DNA of 64,000 bases, taken from Halpernia frigidisoli (GTDB lineage Bacteria; Bacteroidota; Bacteroidia; Flavobacteriales; Weeksellaceae). Of the stretch, positions 43,963 through 53,111 are shown one piece after another. The number at the start of each line of letters is the position of its first letter. Position 1 is the first letter of the stretch. A model generated the notes under the pieces. The model had not been told where the DNA came from, did no database searches, and saw only the letters and a program-made list of their open reading frames with translations. The position numbers and the translations under genes were made by a program. The DNA is taken from NCBI RefSeq assembly GCF_900113805.1, contig NZ_FOQT01000002.1, positions 62,001 through 126,000 on the forward strand, read 5' to 3'.

Positions 43963-44511
43963 TTAGCCCATTTTTCTGTGCGTACTTTTCGCTGTAGATT
44001 TTGCAGAGGAAGAAGATTTCACTTTTGGAGTAACCGCTTTTTCTTTTTTCTGAACAGACTTTTTATCATCTATTTTATCTGTGATCGAAGATTCTTCTTC
44101 TTTTGTTTCTTCAGATTTCACAAAACTTTCAGGTGTAATGTAACCTGCTTTTTCCAGCAAATTATACCACTGAGATAATTTTTTAATATCAGAAACATAA
44201 ACACGCTCTTTGTCATAATCCGGCAAAACTTCATCCATGAAAGATCTAAGTTCAGCATCTGTAGATTTGTGAGAAATCGTTGGTTTGTAATCTTCTTTTT
44301 TTGCTACGTTTTCTAAAACTTCAAACAAAGGCACTTCTTTATCAAAAGTAAACATCGCAATATTGTCAAGCAAACTTACCTGCGAAGAATTAGAAATACT
44401 GGCTTTTTTCTTAGTCGTAATATCTTCAACTATAAAACCATTTTTCAAATGAGAAACCAATTTAAAAAGTCCTGGTTTACCAGAAATTGAGATTATTTTT
44501 TCTAATTGCAT
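43963..44511 (-). CDS. DUF5606 domain protein
   Basis: A 182-residue protein. The first 125 residues form the DUF5606 unit: LEKIISISGKPGLFKLVSHLKNGFIVED, then SLLDNIAMFTF, then LRSFMDEVLPDYDKERVYVSDIKKLSQWYNLLEKAGY. The rest is a low-complexity tail rich in K, S, E and T. The family is confined mostly to Bacteroidota and has no assigned function; the N-terminal strand pattern suggests a small nucleic-acid or protein-binding barrel, but this is a guess. It is 45 bases downstream of def and probably belongs to the ruvX-def operon. Confidence 0.82.
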   Translation of the reverse strand: MQLEKIISISGKPGLFKLVSHLKNGFIVEDITTKKKASISNSSQVSLLDNIAMFTFDKEVPLFEVLENVAKKEDYKPTISHKSTDAELRSFMDEVLPDYDKERVYVSDIKKLSQWYNLLEKAGYITPESFVKSEETKEEESSITDKIDDKKSVQKKEKAVTPKVKSSSSAKSTAKSTHRKMG

Positions 44512-44556
44512 ATTTTTTTTATTAAATTTTTATCTAAATATTTTTAAATTAATTTC

Positions 44557-45129
44557 CTACTTCGGAAATCTCATTTTATAATTTACATTCACGTCGCCTT
44601 GCGAGATTTTTACCAGTTTTCCTTTGATCATTTTTTTCTTTAATGAGCTTAAGTGGTCAGTAAATAAAATTCCTTCTATATGATCATATTCGTGCTGAAT
44701 AACTCTCGCACGCATATCTGAAAAAGTTTCAGTATGTTTTTTAAATTTCTCATCGAAATATTCGATGGTAATGGTTTCGTGTCTCGCCACATCTTCACGA
44801 ATATCAGGAATTGAGAGGCAACCTTCATTAAACTTCCAAAGTTCACCGGTTTCTTCTAAAATTGTAGGGTTTATTAATACTTTTTTAAAAGTTTTTAATT
44901 CTTCTGCAATCTCCTCATAATCTTCATCATCTGCTAAGGGCGAAAGATCTACCACAAAAACACGAATATCCAGACCAACTTGCGGCGCAGCCAAGCCAAT
45001 TCCGTTCGCATCTGCCATAGTTTCAAACATATTTTCAATAAATGTTTTTAATTCTGGATGATCTTTCGAAATTTCTTTTGATTTCTTTCTTAAAACCGGG
45101 TCTCCAAAAGCCCGAATTGGTAATATCAT
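44557..45129 (-). CDS. def: Peptide deformylase
   Basis: Def removes the N-formyl group from new proteins. The 190-residue enzyme has all three motifs: GIGLAAPQVG, EGCLSIP (metal-binding Cys) and QHEYDHIEG (two metal-binding His and the catalytic Glu). Its start lies 2 bases after the ruvX stop, so they are co-transcribed. Confidence 0.97.
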   Translation of the reverse strand: MILPIRAFGDPVLRKKSKEISKDHPELKTFIENMFETMADANGIGLAAPQVGLDIRVFVVDLSPLADDEDYEEIAEELKTFKKVLINPTILEETGELWKFNEGCLSIPDIREDVARHETITIEYFDEKFKKHTETFSDMRARVIQHEYDHIEGILFTDHLSSLKKKMIKGKLVKISQGDVNVNYKMRFPK

Positions 45130-45131
45130 TT

Positions 45132-45545
45132 CTATTTCTGTTCTAAAAAGTTTTGCAAAATTATTGTTGCACTTACTTTATCTATTAAACCTTTTTCCTG
45201 TCTTTTCTTTTTGCTTTTACCGCTTTGACTAATGAAAAAACTCGCCATCTTAGAGGTAAATCTTTCATCAAAACGGGAAACTTTTACTTCCGGAAAATTG
45301 ATTTTAAATTTCTCAATAAACTTTAAAATATCATTTTCAATTTCTGATAAGTTTCCTTTTAAATCAATTGGCTGGCCAATTACAACTTCGTCTACTGAAT
45401 TATTTTTAAAATAATCACTACAAAAATTTAAAAGTTCCGCATTAGGAATTGTTGGTAAGCCACTCGCAATTATTTTTAAATCATCAGTTTCCGCAAGACC
45501 GCATCTCACTTTTCCATAATCTATTGCAAGTACTTTTCCCATCAA
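45132..45545 (-). CDS. ruvX: Putative pre-16S rRNA nuclease / Holliday junction resolvase-like YqgF
   Basis: A 137-residue RNase H-fold protein of the YqgF/RuvX family, which trims the 5' end of pre-16S rRNA and was earlier linked to Holliday junctions. Motifs are LAIDYGKVRCGLAETD, VIGQPIDLKGN and RFDERFTSKMA. It starts an operon with def and the DUF5606 gene. A 19-base perfect palindrome, TTTACTAAA and TTTAGTAAA around one A (45554-45572), lies just upstream and could be an operator. Confidence 0.93.
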   Translation of the reverse strand: MMGKVLAIDYGKVRCGLAETDDLKIIASGLPTIPNAELLNFCSDYFKNNSVDEVVIGQPIDLKGNLSEIENDILKFIEKFKINFPEVKVSRFDERFTSKMASFFISQSGKSKKKRQEKGLIDKVSATIILQNFLEQK

Positions 45546-45553
45546 TTGGCAAA

Positions 45554-45572
45554 TTTACTAAAATTTAGTAAA
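45554..45572. promoter_or_regulatory. Palindrome before ruvX, possible operator
   Basis: TTTACTAAA and TTTAGTAAA are exact inverted repeats around a single A. It lies 8 bases before the ruvX start codon. Such a short spacer makes a protein-binding site more likely than a stem-loop. No regulator gene is known. Confidence 0.3.
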
Positions 45573-45684
45573 ACCATGAATTTTAATGTTTTTCTTTATT
45601 TAAATAACTAAAAAATTTTTTATAAATTTAATAATGCAAATTTTTGAATGATTTAAAATTTTACAAAAAAACTAAAAAACACCG

Positions 45685-46152
45685 ATGAAAACATTGATAC
45701 TTGTGCGCCACGCTAAAAGCGACTGGCCGGAAGACACAGAAGATTTTGACAGACCTTTGGCTGAAAGAGGAATTAAAGACGCTACTGAAATGGCAAAAAA
45801 TTTATTTGAAAAAGAGTTAAAAGTTGATTACTTTTTAACAAGTCCGGCAAAAAGAACGGTTGAAACCTGTGATATATTTTCAAAAAAATATGGAAAATCC
45901 TTCGAAACAGCGGAAAAACTATACCATCCTTCTGAGAAAAATTTTCTCTCTGTAATTTTATCTTTAGACGATTCTAATGAAGCCGTAGCGGTATTTTCCC
46001 ATAATAACGGAATTTCAAACTTTGCTAATTCATTGTCAGAAGATATTGTTCATTTTCCGACCTGTGGTGTAGCACTTTATAATATTGATTGTGAGCAATG
46101 GTCTAACTTTGAAAATGCAGAAAAAAAATTGGTGGCGTTTTTTAAACCATAA
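45685..46152 (+). CDS. sixA: Phosphohistidine phosphatase, SixA-like
   Basis: A histidine phosphatase superfamily enzyme of 155 residues. The phosphoacceptor motif is LVRHAKSDW, followed by DFDRPLAERG and FLTSPAKRTVETCDIF; the second catalytic histidine is in VFSHNNGI. SixA in E. coli dephosphorylates a phosphohistidine on ArcB or PtsN; the target here is unknown, and the orphan histidine kinase in this window is far away. Confidence 0.9.
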   Translation: MKTLILVRHAKSDWPEDTEDFDRPLAERGIKDATEMAKNLFEKELKVDYFLTSPAKRTVETCDIFSKKYGKSFETAEKLYHPSEKNFLSVILSLDDSNEAVAVFSHNNGISNFANSLSEDIVHFPTCGVALYNIDCEQWSNFENAEKKLVAFFKP

Positions 46153-46165
46153 TTAGTTTATTTAA

Positions 46166-46288
46166 ACACAAAGACACAAAGATTTTCACTATAATACACA
46201 AAGTTTAATTACGGAAAAATTTGCTTTAAACTTTGTGTCTTTGTCGATAAAATATTCCAAAAAAGATCTTCGTGACATTGTGGTAAAA
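46166..46288 (-). repeat. CACAAAG-rich intergenic repeat, copy C
   Basis: Read on the minus strand from the serine hydrolase stop codon: TTTTACCACAATGTCACGAA then GATCTTTTTTGG, and further ACAAAGACACAAAG. The far end reads CTTTGTGTCTTTGTG, inverted to it. It lies between two convergent genes, as copy B does. Confidence 0.65.
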
Positions 46289-46294
46289 AAAAAA

Positions 46295-47836
46295 CTATTT
46301 CACTTTCTGCAAATCCAAATCACCAAAATCAAAACTAAAATCTGTCACGTCTGATATCGGCTTCATTTTAGCGGAAGTGGCGTTGCCGTTTTCATCAAAA
46401 TTGAAAGTGATAAATTCATCAGCATCATAACTTTGATTGTCCAGTTTTACGATAAAGGTATTTTCAGAATAAGGCAATAAAGTTCCTTTTAAACGCGGTG
46501 AATTTTTGGGATTAAAGCGGTAGTTTTTTCCTTCTTTTTTAATATCAACATCACCAAACCATTTATCTGCGTAAGTTCCAATAAATTGCGAATCTTTTGG
46601 TACTGAGTTGCTTCTAGAAAAAGAATCAGATTTAGCAAAAACATCTGCTTTCCCTTTCGCGATCTTAATGTCATAATTTTGCATTCTGTCGCCGTAAGTT
46701 TTCAGCCAGTTTCTATCTTCAATTCCAAAGTAGTTATCCTTCACTGTATTCGTGATTGTGTTAAACGCTGCACCACTTTGCTGATTTGTTAAAACCACAA
46801 TTCCCAGTTTCATATCCGGAATTAAAGTAAACTGAGTTACCGTTCCAATTAATCCGCCAGTATGCTGCACCTGAAAATGACCTTTGACATCACTTAAAAA
46901 CCAACCCATTCCGTAACCGTAAAAATGAGTGTCGTAAGGGTTTTTTAAAGCAACAGAAATTGGACGCTGAATCTGCCAAATTTGCTGAATTTGTTTATCG
47001 GAAACCAATTTTTTACCATCTTTCGTCGTCCAGCCATTCATAAGAAAATCTGCCCAGATCGTCATATCTTTAATGTTACTCATAATTCCGCCCGCCGCAT
47101 TTGCTGTGTCATTCCAGTCGTGTGGCACTTGAACAGCTTTTCCGTTGATTGGTGCATGTGCGCCAATTTTATTTAAAACATTTTTTGCGTGATCATAACT
47201 TCCAAAACTTGAAATCATCCCAACAGGTTTTAAAATTCTTTGCTCGATAAAATCTGCCCAGTCCAAGTTGGAAACTCTGTGGATAATTTCTCCCGCAACA
47301 ATGAACATCACATTATTATATTCCATACCGTTCCGGAAAGAATAATTTGGTTTCAAATAACGGATATTTTTTACAATATCATTTACAGTTTGCGTCCCGC
47401 CTTCAGGGAAAAACATTAGATCACCCGCACCTAAACCAAGGCCGGCACGATGCGTTACGAGATCCTTAATTGTTACTTCCTGACTTGGATAAGCTTCAGA
47501 TAATTTAAATTCGGGGATATATTTTGAAACTTTATCGTCCCAGTTTAATTTTCCTTCATCAGCAAGTATTGCCAAAGCAGTCACTGTGAAACCTTTTGAA
47601 TTTGAGGCAATTCCTACCAAAGTATTTTCGTCCATTGGTTTTTTTGTCGTCAATGAAGCAACTCCAAAACCCTTAGAATAAATTAATTTCCCATCTTTTA
47701 TGATTCCAACCGACATTCCCGGAACATCAAAAGTTTTTAAAGTATTTTGAATTAATTCATCTAATTTCTTTTGATCAACCTGCGCAAAATTAAGTGTAGA
47801 AATCAGTAAAAAAAGTACTGGATAAAATTTTTTCAT
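46295..47836 (-). CDS. Secreted serine hydrolase, beta-lactamase class C family
   Basis: A 513-residue protein with signal peptide (1-18). The catalytic motifs are S-N-S-K (78-81), Y173-N174-N175 in MEYNNVMF, and HTGGLIG near residue 335 in place of KTG. Family members include esterases, D-aminopeptidases and beta-lactamases. After residue about 400 comes a beta-barrel-like tail resembling DUF3471 (FIGTYADKWFGDVDIKKEG), common in peptidase or esterase members rather than true beta-lactamases. I therefore do not call it a resistance gene. Confidence 0.88.
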   Translation of the reverse strand: MKKFYPVLFLLISTLNFAQVDQKKLDELIQNTLKTFDVPGMSVGIIKDGKLIYSKGFGVASLTTKKPMDENTLVGIASNSKGFTVTALAILADEGKLNWDDKVSKYIPEFKLSEAYPSQEVTIKDLVTHRAGLGLGAGDLMFFPEGGTQTVNDIVKNIRYLKPNYSFRNGMEYNNVMFIVAGEIIHRVSNLDWADFIEQRILKPVGMISSFGSYDHAKNVLNKIGAHAPINGKAVQVPHDWNDTANAAGGIMSNIKDMTIWADFLMNGWTTKDGKKLVSDKQIQQIWQIQRPISVALKNPYDTHFYGYGMGWFLSDVKGHFQVQHTGGLIGTVTQFTLIPDMKLGIVVLTNQQSGAAFNTITNTVKDNYFGIEDRNWLKTYGDRMQNYDIKIAKGKADVFAKSDSFSRSNSVPKDSQFIGTYADKWFGDVDIKKEGKNYRFNPKNSPRLKGTLLPYSENTFIVKLDNQSYDADEFITFNFDENGNATSAKMKPISDVTDFSFDFGDLDLQKVK

Positions 47837-47929
47837 TTTAAATTTTTTTTGTTTAAAAACCTCTCAAAGATAATAATTTAGGAAATAAAAAAGTAAAAGT
47901 TATAATTCTATATTTTAAACTAATAATCT

Positions 47930-47937
47930 TAAATTTG
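47930..47937 (+). promoter_or_regulatory. -7 promoter box before the UMP synthase gene
   Basis: TAAATTTG matches TAnnTTTG, 16 bases before the start codon. The -33 part is not clear. Confidence 0.4.
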
Positions 47938-47953
47938 CACCAAACAAAAAACA

Positions 47954-49315
47954 ATGGATAATAAGGAAAGTTTTTTATTAGAATGTTACAAACTGGGCAT
48001 CATAAAATTTGGAAAATTTACCCTAAAAAGCGGCATTGAAAGTCCTTTTTACGTAGATTTAAGACCACTTGCTTCTGACCCAAAAATTTTAAAAAAACTA
48101 TCCAGTTATTTGTTAGAATTAATTTCTACAACCGATTTTGATATTATTTGCGGCGTTCCTTATGCGGCGCTTCCTATGGCGACGGCAATGTCGCTTCAAA
48201 GCGAATTGCCTTTAATTATTAAAAGAAAGGAAGCAAAAACTTACGGCACAAAAAAATTAATTGAAGGAATTTTCAGTACGGGACAAAATTGTCTTTTAGT
48301 GGAAGATGTTATTACGAGCGGAAAATCTTTACTGGAAACTATTCCGGAAATTGAAAATGAAGGCATTTCTGTTTCAGATATTGTGGTTGTTTTAGACCGT
48401 CAGCAAGGTGGAAAAGAACTTTTAGAGGAAAAAGGTTTTAAAGTTCATTCACTTTTTAACATTACAGAAGTTTGCGAAATTTTAAGAAATAATAATTTAA
48501 TTTCAGAAGAAGAAATCACCAGAATCAATGATTTTCTCACTGGAAATGAAGTAAATTTTGAAGTTGAAAAACACCTGACTTATGAACAAAAATTAGAAAA
48601 AACCAATAACTCTTTCGCTAAAAAGATTCTGGAAATTGCTATTGAAAAAAAATCTAATTTAATCGCATCTGCAGATGTTTTGACGACAAAAGAACTTTTA
48701 GATTTTGCCGAAAAAGTGGGTCCAAATATCGTGGCTTTAAAAACGCACATAGATATTATCACAGATTTTGATTTCGATGAAACCATTTTACCTTTAAAAG
48801 AATTATCAAAAAATTACAATTTTCTTTTAATGGAAGACCGCAAATTTGCTGATATTGGAAATACTCAGGAATTGCAGTTTGCTAACGGAATTTATAAAAT
48901 TTCTTTCTGGGCAGATCTTGTGACTTCGCAGGTGATTGGTGGAGAAACTTCTTTAGATTGTTTTCTAAATGTTGGTGTAATTGCCATTTTAGGAATGTCT
49001 TCGAAAGGAACTTTAACGAATTCGGATTATCGCGAAAATGCTTTAAAAATAGCACTTTCTCATCCAAATGTGATTGGTGGCGTTTCTCAAAATAAAATTC
49101 CGGAAGACCTTTTATTATTTACGCCGGGTGTGAATTTAGAAAACTCCGGCGACGGAAAAGGGCAGCAATATAATACGCCGGAATATGTTTTTAAAAATTT
49201 GCAAACCGATTTTATTATCGTAGGACGCGGAATTTACAAGGCGGAAAATATTGAAAAAGCGTCTTTAGATTATAAAATTGCCGGGTGGAATTCTTATTTA
49301 ACGGGCAATAAATAA
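47954..49315 (+). CDS. Fused orotate phosphoribosyltransferase/OMP decarboxylase (UMP synthase)
   Basis: One protein of 453 residues carries the last two steps of UMP synthesis. Residues 1-200 are orotate phosphoribosyltransferase with GKFTLKSGIESPFYVDLR, RKEAKTYGTKKLIEG and the PRPP loop LVEDVITSG (115-123). Residues 215-453 are OMP decarboxylase: LIASADVLT, ALKTHIDI (Lys263), MEDRKFADIGNT (Lys297, Asp300), and C-terminal FTPGVNLENSGDGKGQQYNTP with IIVGRGIY. Domain order and these motifs match the eukaryotic UMP synthase (human UMPS) rather than the usual separate bacterial PyrE and PyrF. It is transcribed alone. Confidence 0.94.
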   Translation: MDNKESFLLECYKLGIIKFGKFTLKSGIESPFYVDLRPLASDPKILKKLSSYLLELISTTDFDIICGVPYAALPMATAMSLQSELPLIIKRKEAKTYGTKKLIEGIFSTGQNCLLVEDVITSGKSLLETIPEIENEGISVSDIVVVLDRQQGGKELLEEKGFKVHSLFNITEVCEILRNNNLISEEEITRINDFLTGNEVNFEVEKHLTYEQKLEKTNNSFAKKILEIAIEKKSNLIASADVLTTKELLDFAEKVGPNIVALKTHIDIITDFDFDETILPLKELSKNYNFLLMEDRKFADIGNTQELQFANGIYKISFWADLVTSQVIGGETSLDCFLNVGVIAILGMSSKGTLTNSDYRENALKIALSHPNVIGGVSQNKIPEDLLLFTPGVNLENSGDGKGQQYNTPEYVFKNLQTDFIIVGRGIYKAENIEKASLDYKIAGWNSYLTGNK

Positions 49316-49334
49316 TTTTTATTGAGAATTAATA

Positions 49335-50192
49335 TTAAAATTTACCCTTAAACCTTTTAATCGAAGTTGGTTTAAAAATATATTTAGCAGTAATGGTCTG
49401 TGCAGAATTAACGTCCAATTCATACCACGGCGATATTTTTTTATTGACAGGATTTATTAAAATGTGAATATCCTGCGCAGGCATAAAACTTTCCGCTAAA
49501 AGATATAATTTTTGTCCAGAAATATTTTTTGAGATTCCGACAATGATCACAGAATGTCCCGGACTTCCCGGTTTTATAAGGAAATCGCCCACTTTTACAT
49601 CTTCATTATTGGTAATTTGCTCACTTTCTTTATTAAGGGAAATCGTGCCCGCATATCTGAAAATCAAGTCTAAATAATCACGAAAATTCTCATAAGAACT
49701 GTCAGATTTTGCAGCTTTAATAAATTTTACGCGATCTTTTACTTCTTCCGTTCTAATTCCTTTTTCGTAGTCTTTCCAGGTTAAAAATTGTCCGCTGGTA
49801 AAATGAAAACCAATTTTTTCAAATTTTTTCTGAGCAAACAGATATTCTGCATAAAGCCGAATCCAGGCATCGGCGCATTGCTGCAAATCTTTTTCACCAA
49901 CATCAATTTTTAAAATAGCTGCATGGTTATATTGTTTAGCAATCGGAATTTCATTAAAATCGCGAACCGGAAAATCTTTAGGATAGAGTGGAAAATTAAC
50001 CAAATAATCGCCGAACGAATTCGGTGTTTCAACTTGCCATTTGTAATTACGCGGCGGAGAAAATCTCGTTCTAACTGTCGATTTACCAGCTTCGATATTT
50101 AAAAGCTCCGTTTTTTCCTCGACCTGCGCGATTATAGTAGATGAAATTGACAGGAATAAAATAAATAACAGTTTTAAAAATCTGATTTTCAA
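49335..50192 (-). CDS. DUF4846 domain secreted protein
   Basis: A 285-residue protein with signal peptide (1-22). The conserved parts are NSFGDYLVNFPLYP, AAILKIDVGEKDLQQCADAWIRLYAEYLF, IGFHFTSGQFLTWKDYEKG, and the final GSPGHSVIIVG with FILINP-like strands. This is the DUF4846 pattern, found mainly in Bacteroidota, with no known activity. The HSVIIVG element near a Cys-Ala-Asp segment recalls papain-like NlpC/P60 or amidase folds, but a catalytic set is not certain. It is convergent with the UMP synthase gene. Confidence 0.78.
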   Translation of the reverse strand: MKIRFLKLLFILFLSISSTIIAQVEEKTELLNIEAGKSTVRTRFSPPRNYKWQVETPNSFGDYLVNFPLYPKDFPVRDFNEIPIAKQYNHAAILKIDVGEKDLQQCADAWIRLYAEYLFAQKKFEKIGFHFTSGQFLTWKDYEKGIRTEEVKDRVKFIKAAKSDSSYENFRDYLDLIFRYAGTISLNKESEQITNNEDVKVGDFLIKPGSPGHSVIIVGISKNISGQKLYLLAESFMPAQDIHILINPVNKKISPWYELDVNSAQTITAKYIFKPTSIKRFKGKF

Positions 50193-50280
50193 TGTAAAAA
50201 CGTATTTAAAATTAAAGGTAGAAAATTATTACCAAACATTCAATTTTTTGTTATAGAACAATTATATTTGAGATCAATAA

Positions 50281-53109
50281 ATGCAAATGCAAAAATTCAG
50301 CTTTTTATTTTTCGTTTTTTTTGGCTATGCGACAGTTCTGTCACAGCAGGATTCTATTGCCATAAAGGCGACTTTGCAATCCGATCTGAGAACTTTAGAT
50401 GTAAAGCAATCCATTATTTATCGTAATGATCTGGATGAAAGTATTTCTAAAATAAAACTTTTAAACTGGATCGCCGCCTATCAAAACAGCAAATCTCCTT
50501 TAGCTAAAAGAAAACTGGACGACAGAAAAAGCGAAATATACTTTGCTAAAAAAGAAGATCTTGGTCAACTTACAAATCTAAAAATTCTTATTGAAAGCAA
50601 TTCATTAAACGTCTCAAATCTTGAGGAAGAAAATATTTATTTAGACTTAAAATCTCCTCTGGAAGCAGGAAAATCTTTGAAGATTGATCTAGATTACACT
50701 TTGTATTTACCGGTGAAAAAATTCACGGAATATGGCTCCGAACTGGATGAGATTTCATTAAAATATTTCTTTATTGTCCCAGACAGTTTTGAAGAAAAAG
50801 AACAATATTCCAAATATTTTCAGGATGTGGAGGAAACGCAAAATGCCGGTACTTTTTGGAATATTAGCTTAAATTATCCACAATATTTTTCTTCTCAAAG
50901 TAATCTGAAGAAAATTGACAACAATAACTTCAGCGGAAAATTATCCGGAGATCCTGAAATTCTTTTAAGTCTAAAAAAACTGTCAGATCCATTTATTTTT
51001 AATATCGATAATCAGAAAATTTCGATAAAATTAGGCTATCCAATTTCACCGGAAGAACAGGAAAATTTAGAATTTTTTCTGCCTCTTCAACTTAAGTTTA
51101 TAAAAGACAAAGTTGGTTTCCTACCTTCAAATATTTTTATCGGGGAAAAATTTCGCAGGAAGGAAAACTTTTTTGGCAATGATGATATAAAATTCTGGAA
51201 ATTTAAATACCAGCTTTTTACGGATGCACAAAAAACAGATCTGGACTATTTTAGTATCATTTCAAAAAATATTTTAGAGCAAAGCTTCATAACAGAAAAG
51301 ATAAAAGACCATTGGTTTAAAAATGGGTTAAAAACCTATTTAGAAATTGAATATCTTCACACCTATTATGAAAATACGAAACTTTTAGGACAACTTCCGG
51401 AAGATTTAAAAATTTTTAAGTTTAAACCTTTAAAATTATTTTATGCTTCTGATCTTAAACTAACAGACCGCTACGGTCTCGCCTATCATTATATTCTAAC
51501 AAAAAACCTGGATCAAAAAATTGATTCAAAATACAGCGATCTCAGTAATTTTAATGAAATGGCAATCAGTAGTTTTGAAACGGGAAGTTTGTTTGATTTT
51601 ATTGGTCAAAAAATGGGAAGTGAGAATTTCGATGGTTTTTTGAAGGATTATTTTGCTAAAAATCTAAATCAAAAAGTTGACACAAAAGATTTCCTGGACC
51701 AATTGGCGGTAAAATCGGAATACAGTTCGTCTTTTTTAGAAAAATATTTCCAGCACAAAAACAGAGATAATTTTAATCTTAAAAGCTATACAAAAGCCGG
51801 CGACAATTTCCAGATCCGGATTAAAAAAAACACAGACCTTCCGTTACCTTTTAAACTGGAAACCGAAACAAATGAAGGTGAAAAAAAGGTTTATTTTTAT
51901 GATACCTCAGCGCAAAAAACGGATATTCAATACAATATTCCGCAACAAAATGCTGAAAAAATAACAATAAATGATGATTATGTTTTCCCTGAAAGCAGTT
52001 ACCGTGATAATTATATTTACACAAAAGGGCTGTTTTCTAATATGAAGAAAATCAAATTTAAATTTTTGCAGGACATTCCAAATCCGGAATACAATGAGAT
52101 CTATCTTAATCCAAAAGCTACTTTTAATGCGTATGATAAAGTTCTTTTAGGCTTAAATTTTAAAAATAAATCACTTTTTGACCAACCATTTATTTATTCC
52201 TTTACCCCTTATTACAGTACAGGAACCAACGAAATTACCGGTTCTGGTGCGGTTTCTTATAGCTTTTTACCACCGGAAAGTTTTTATCAAAATCTGACGT
52301 TTGGTGTTTCTGGCTCTTATTTTCATTATGATTATAATCTCGCTTATCAAAAATATTCTGCTTTTGCAAGTTTAAATTTTACAAAAAACCCCAGAAGCAC
52401 AGTGGGCAGAAGTTTAGGAATTTCTTATTCCTATTATAATAAAGATCTTGATCCGAGAAGATTAAAATCTAACGATTATAATCAATATGATCTTTTTAGT
52501 TTGGGATACAGCTACGGCGATAGCAAACTGATCCACGAGAAATATGTGAGTGGAAACATTCAGACGATGAAAGATTTCCAGAAAATATCCGCTGAAGGCT
52601 TCTACCGTTGGGAATATGCACATAATAAAAAGATAAGTTTCCGGCTTTTTGCAGGTTATTTTTTAAACAATTCTACCAGAAATAATTTGTTTGACTACGG
52701 TATTTCACGGGTTTCAAATTATTCTTTTTCATACGGTTTATTGGGACAAAGTGCTACAACAGGATTGCTTTCACAACAGTATATTTTGGCAGATGGTGGT
52801 TTTAAATCTTATATCGGAAACACTGTAAATCAATACATTGCCAGTACAAATGTTGATTCTCATATCTGGAAAATGTTTAATATTTATGCAGATGCAGGTA
52901 TTTACAAAAATAAATTTCAAAAAGCGGAATTTATTTGGGACAGTGGCGTAAAACTGAAAATAATTCCGGATTTCCTGGAGGTTTATTTTCCTATCCAGTC
53001 TTCTTTAGGATTTGAGCCTTCTTTTAAAGATTACGGCAGAAGAATTCGTTTTACTTTAATTTTAAATTTTGCGGCGGTGACTAATTATTTCCGTCGCGGT
53101 TGGTATTAG
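50281..53109 (+). CDS. Degenerate M1-peptidase-like domain fused to a probable outer-membrane beta-barrel
   Basis: A 942-residue protein with signal peptide (1-21). The first 500 residues follow the M1 peptidase plan: a beta domain (LDVKQSIIYRNDLDESI, DLDYTLYLPVK), then a helical part where the zinc motif should be. Instead of HExxH it has ISKNILEQSF, and instead of WLNEGLA a segment DHWFKNGLKTYLEIEYL, so the zinc site is lost. The last 350 residues alternate polar and apolar strands and aromatics (ISYSYYNKDLDPRR, FRLFAGYFLNNSTRNN) and end ...YFRRGWY, as in beta-barrel membrane proteins. The fusion is probably an outer-membrane binding or assembly protein. The function is unknown. Confidence 0.72.
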   Translation: MQMQKFSFLFFVFFGYATVLSQQDSIAIKATLQSDLRTLDVKQSIIYRNDLDESISKIKLLNWIAAYQNSKSPLAKRKLDDRKSEIYFAKKEDLGQLTNLKILIESNSLNVSNLEEENIYLDLKSPLEAGKSLKIDLDYTLYLPVKKFTEYGSELDEISLKYFFIVPDSFEEKEQYSKYFQDVEETQNAGTFWNISLNYPQYFSSQSNLKKIDNNNFSGKLSGDPEILLSLKKLSDPFIFNIDNQKISIKLGYPISPEEQENLEFFLPLQLKFIKDKVGFLPSNIFIGEKFRRKENFFGNDDIKFWKFKYQLFTDAQKTDLDYFSIISKNILEQSFITEKIKDHWFKNGLKTYLEIEYLHTYYENTKLLGQLPEDLKIFKFKPLKLFYASDLKLTDRYGLAYHYILTKNLDQKIDSKYSDLSNFNEMAISSFETGSLFDFIGQKMGSENFDGFLKDYFAKNLNQKVDTKDFLDQLAVKSEYSSSFLEKYFQHKNRDNFNLKSYTKAGDNFQIRIKKNTDLPLPFKLETETNEGEKKVYFYDTSAQKTDIQYNIPQQNAEKITINDDYVFPESSYRDNYIYTKGLFSNMKKIKFKFLQDIPNPEYNEIYLNPKATFNAYDKVLLGLNFKNKSLFDQPFIYSFTPYYSTGTNEITGSGAVSYSFLPPESFYQNLTFGVSGSYFHYDYNLAYQKYSAFASLNFTKNPRSTVGRSLGISYSYYNKDLDPRRLKSNDYNQYDLFSLGYSYGDSKLIHEKYVSGNIQTMKDFQKISAEGFYRWEYAHNKKISFRLFAGYFLNNSTRNNLFDYGISRVSNYSFSYGLLGQSATTGLLSQQYILADGGFKSYIGNTVNQYIASTNVDSHIWKMFNIYADAGIYKNKFQKAEFIWDSGVKLKIIPDFLEVYFPIQSSLGFEPSFKDYGRRIRFTLILNFAAVTNYFRRGWY

Positions 53110-53111
53110 AA

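Noticed and set aside
47278-47286. TGTGGATAA, a perfect DnaA box
   Set aside because: It is a single copy inside the serine hydrolase gene, 6.5 kb from dnaA, with no partner boxes or AT-rich unwinding region; not an origin.
46295-47836. Chromosomal AmpC-type beta-lactamase
   Set aside because: The third motif is HTGG instead of KTG and a DUF3471-like tail is present, so an esterase or peptidase role is more likely.
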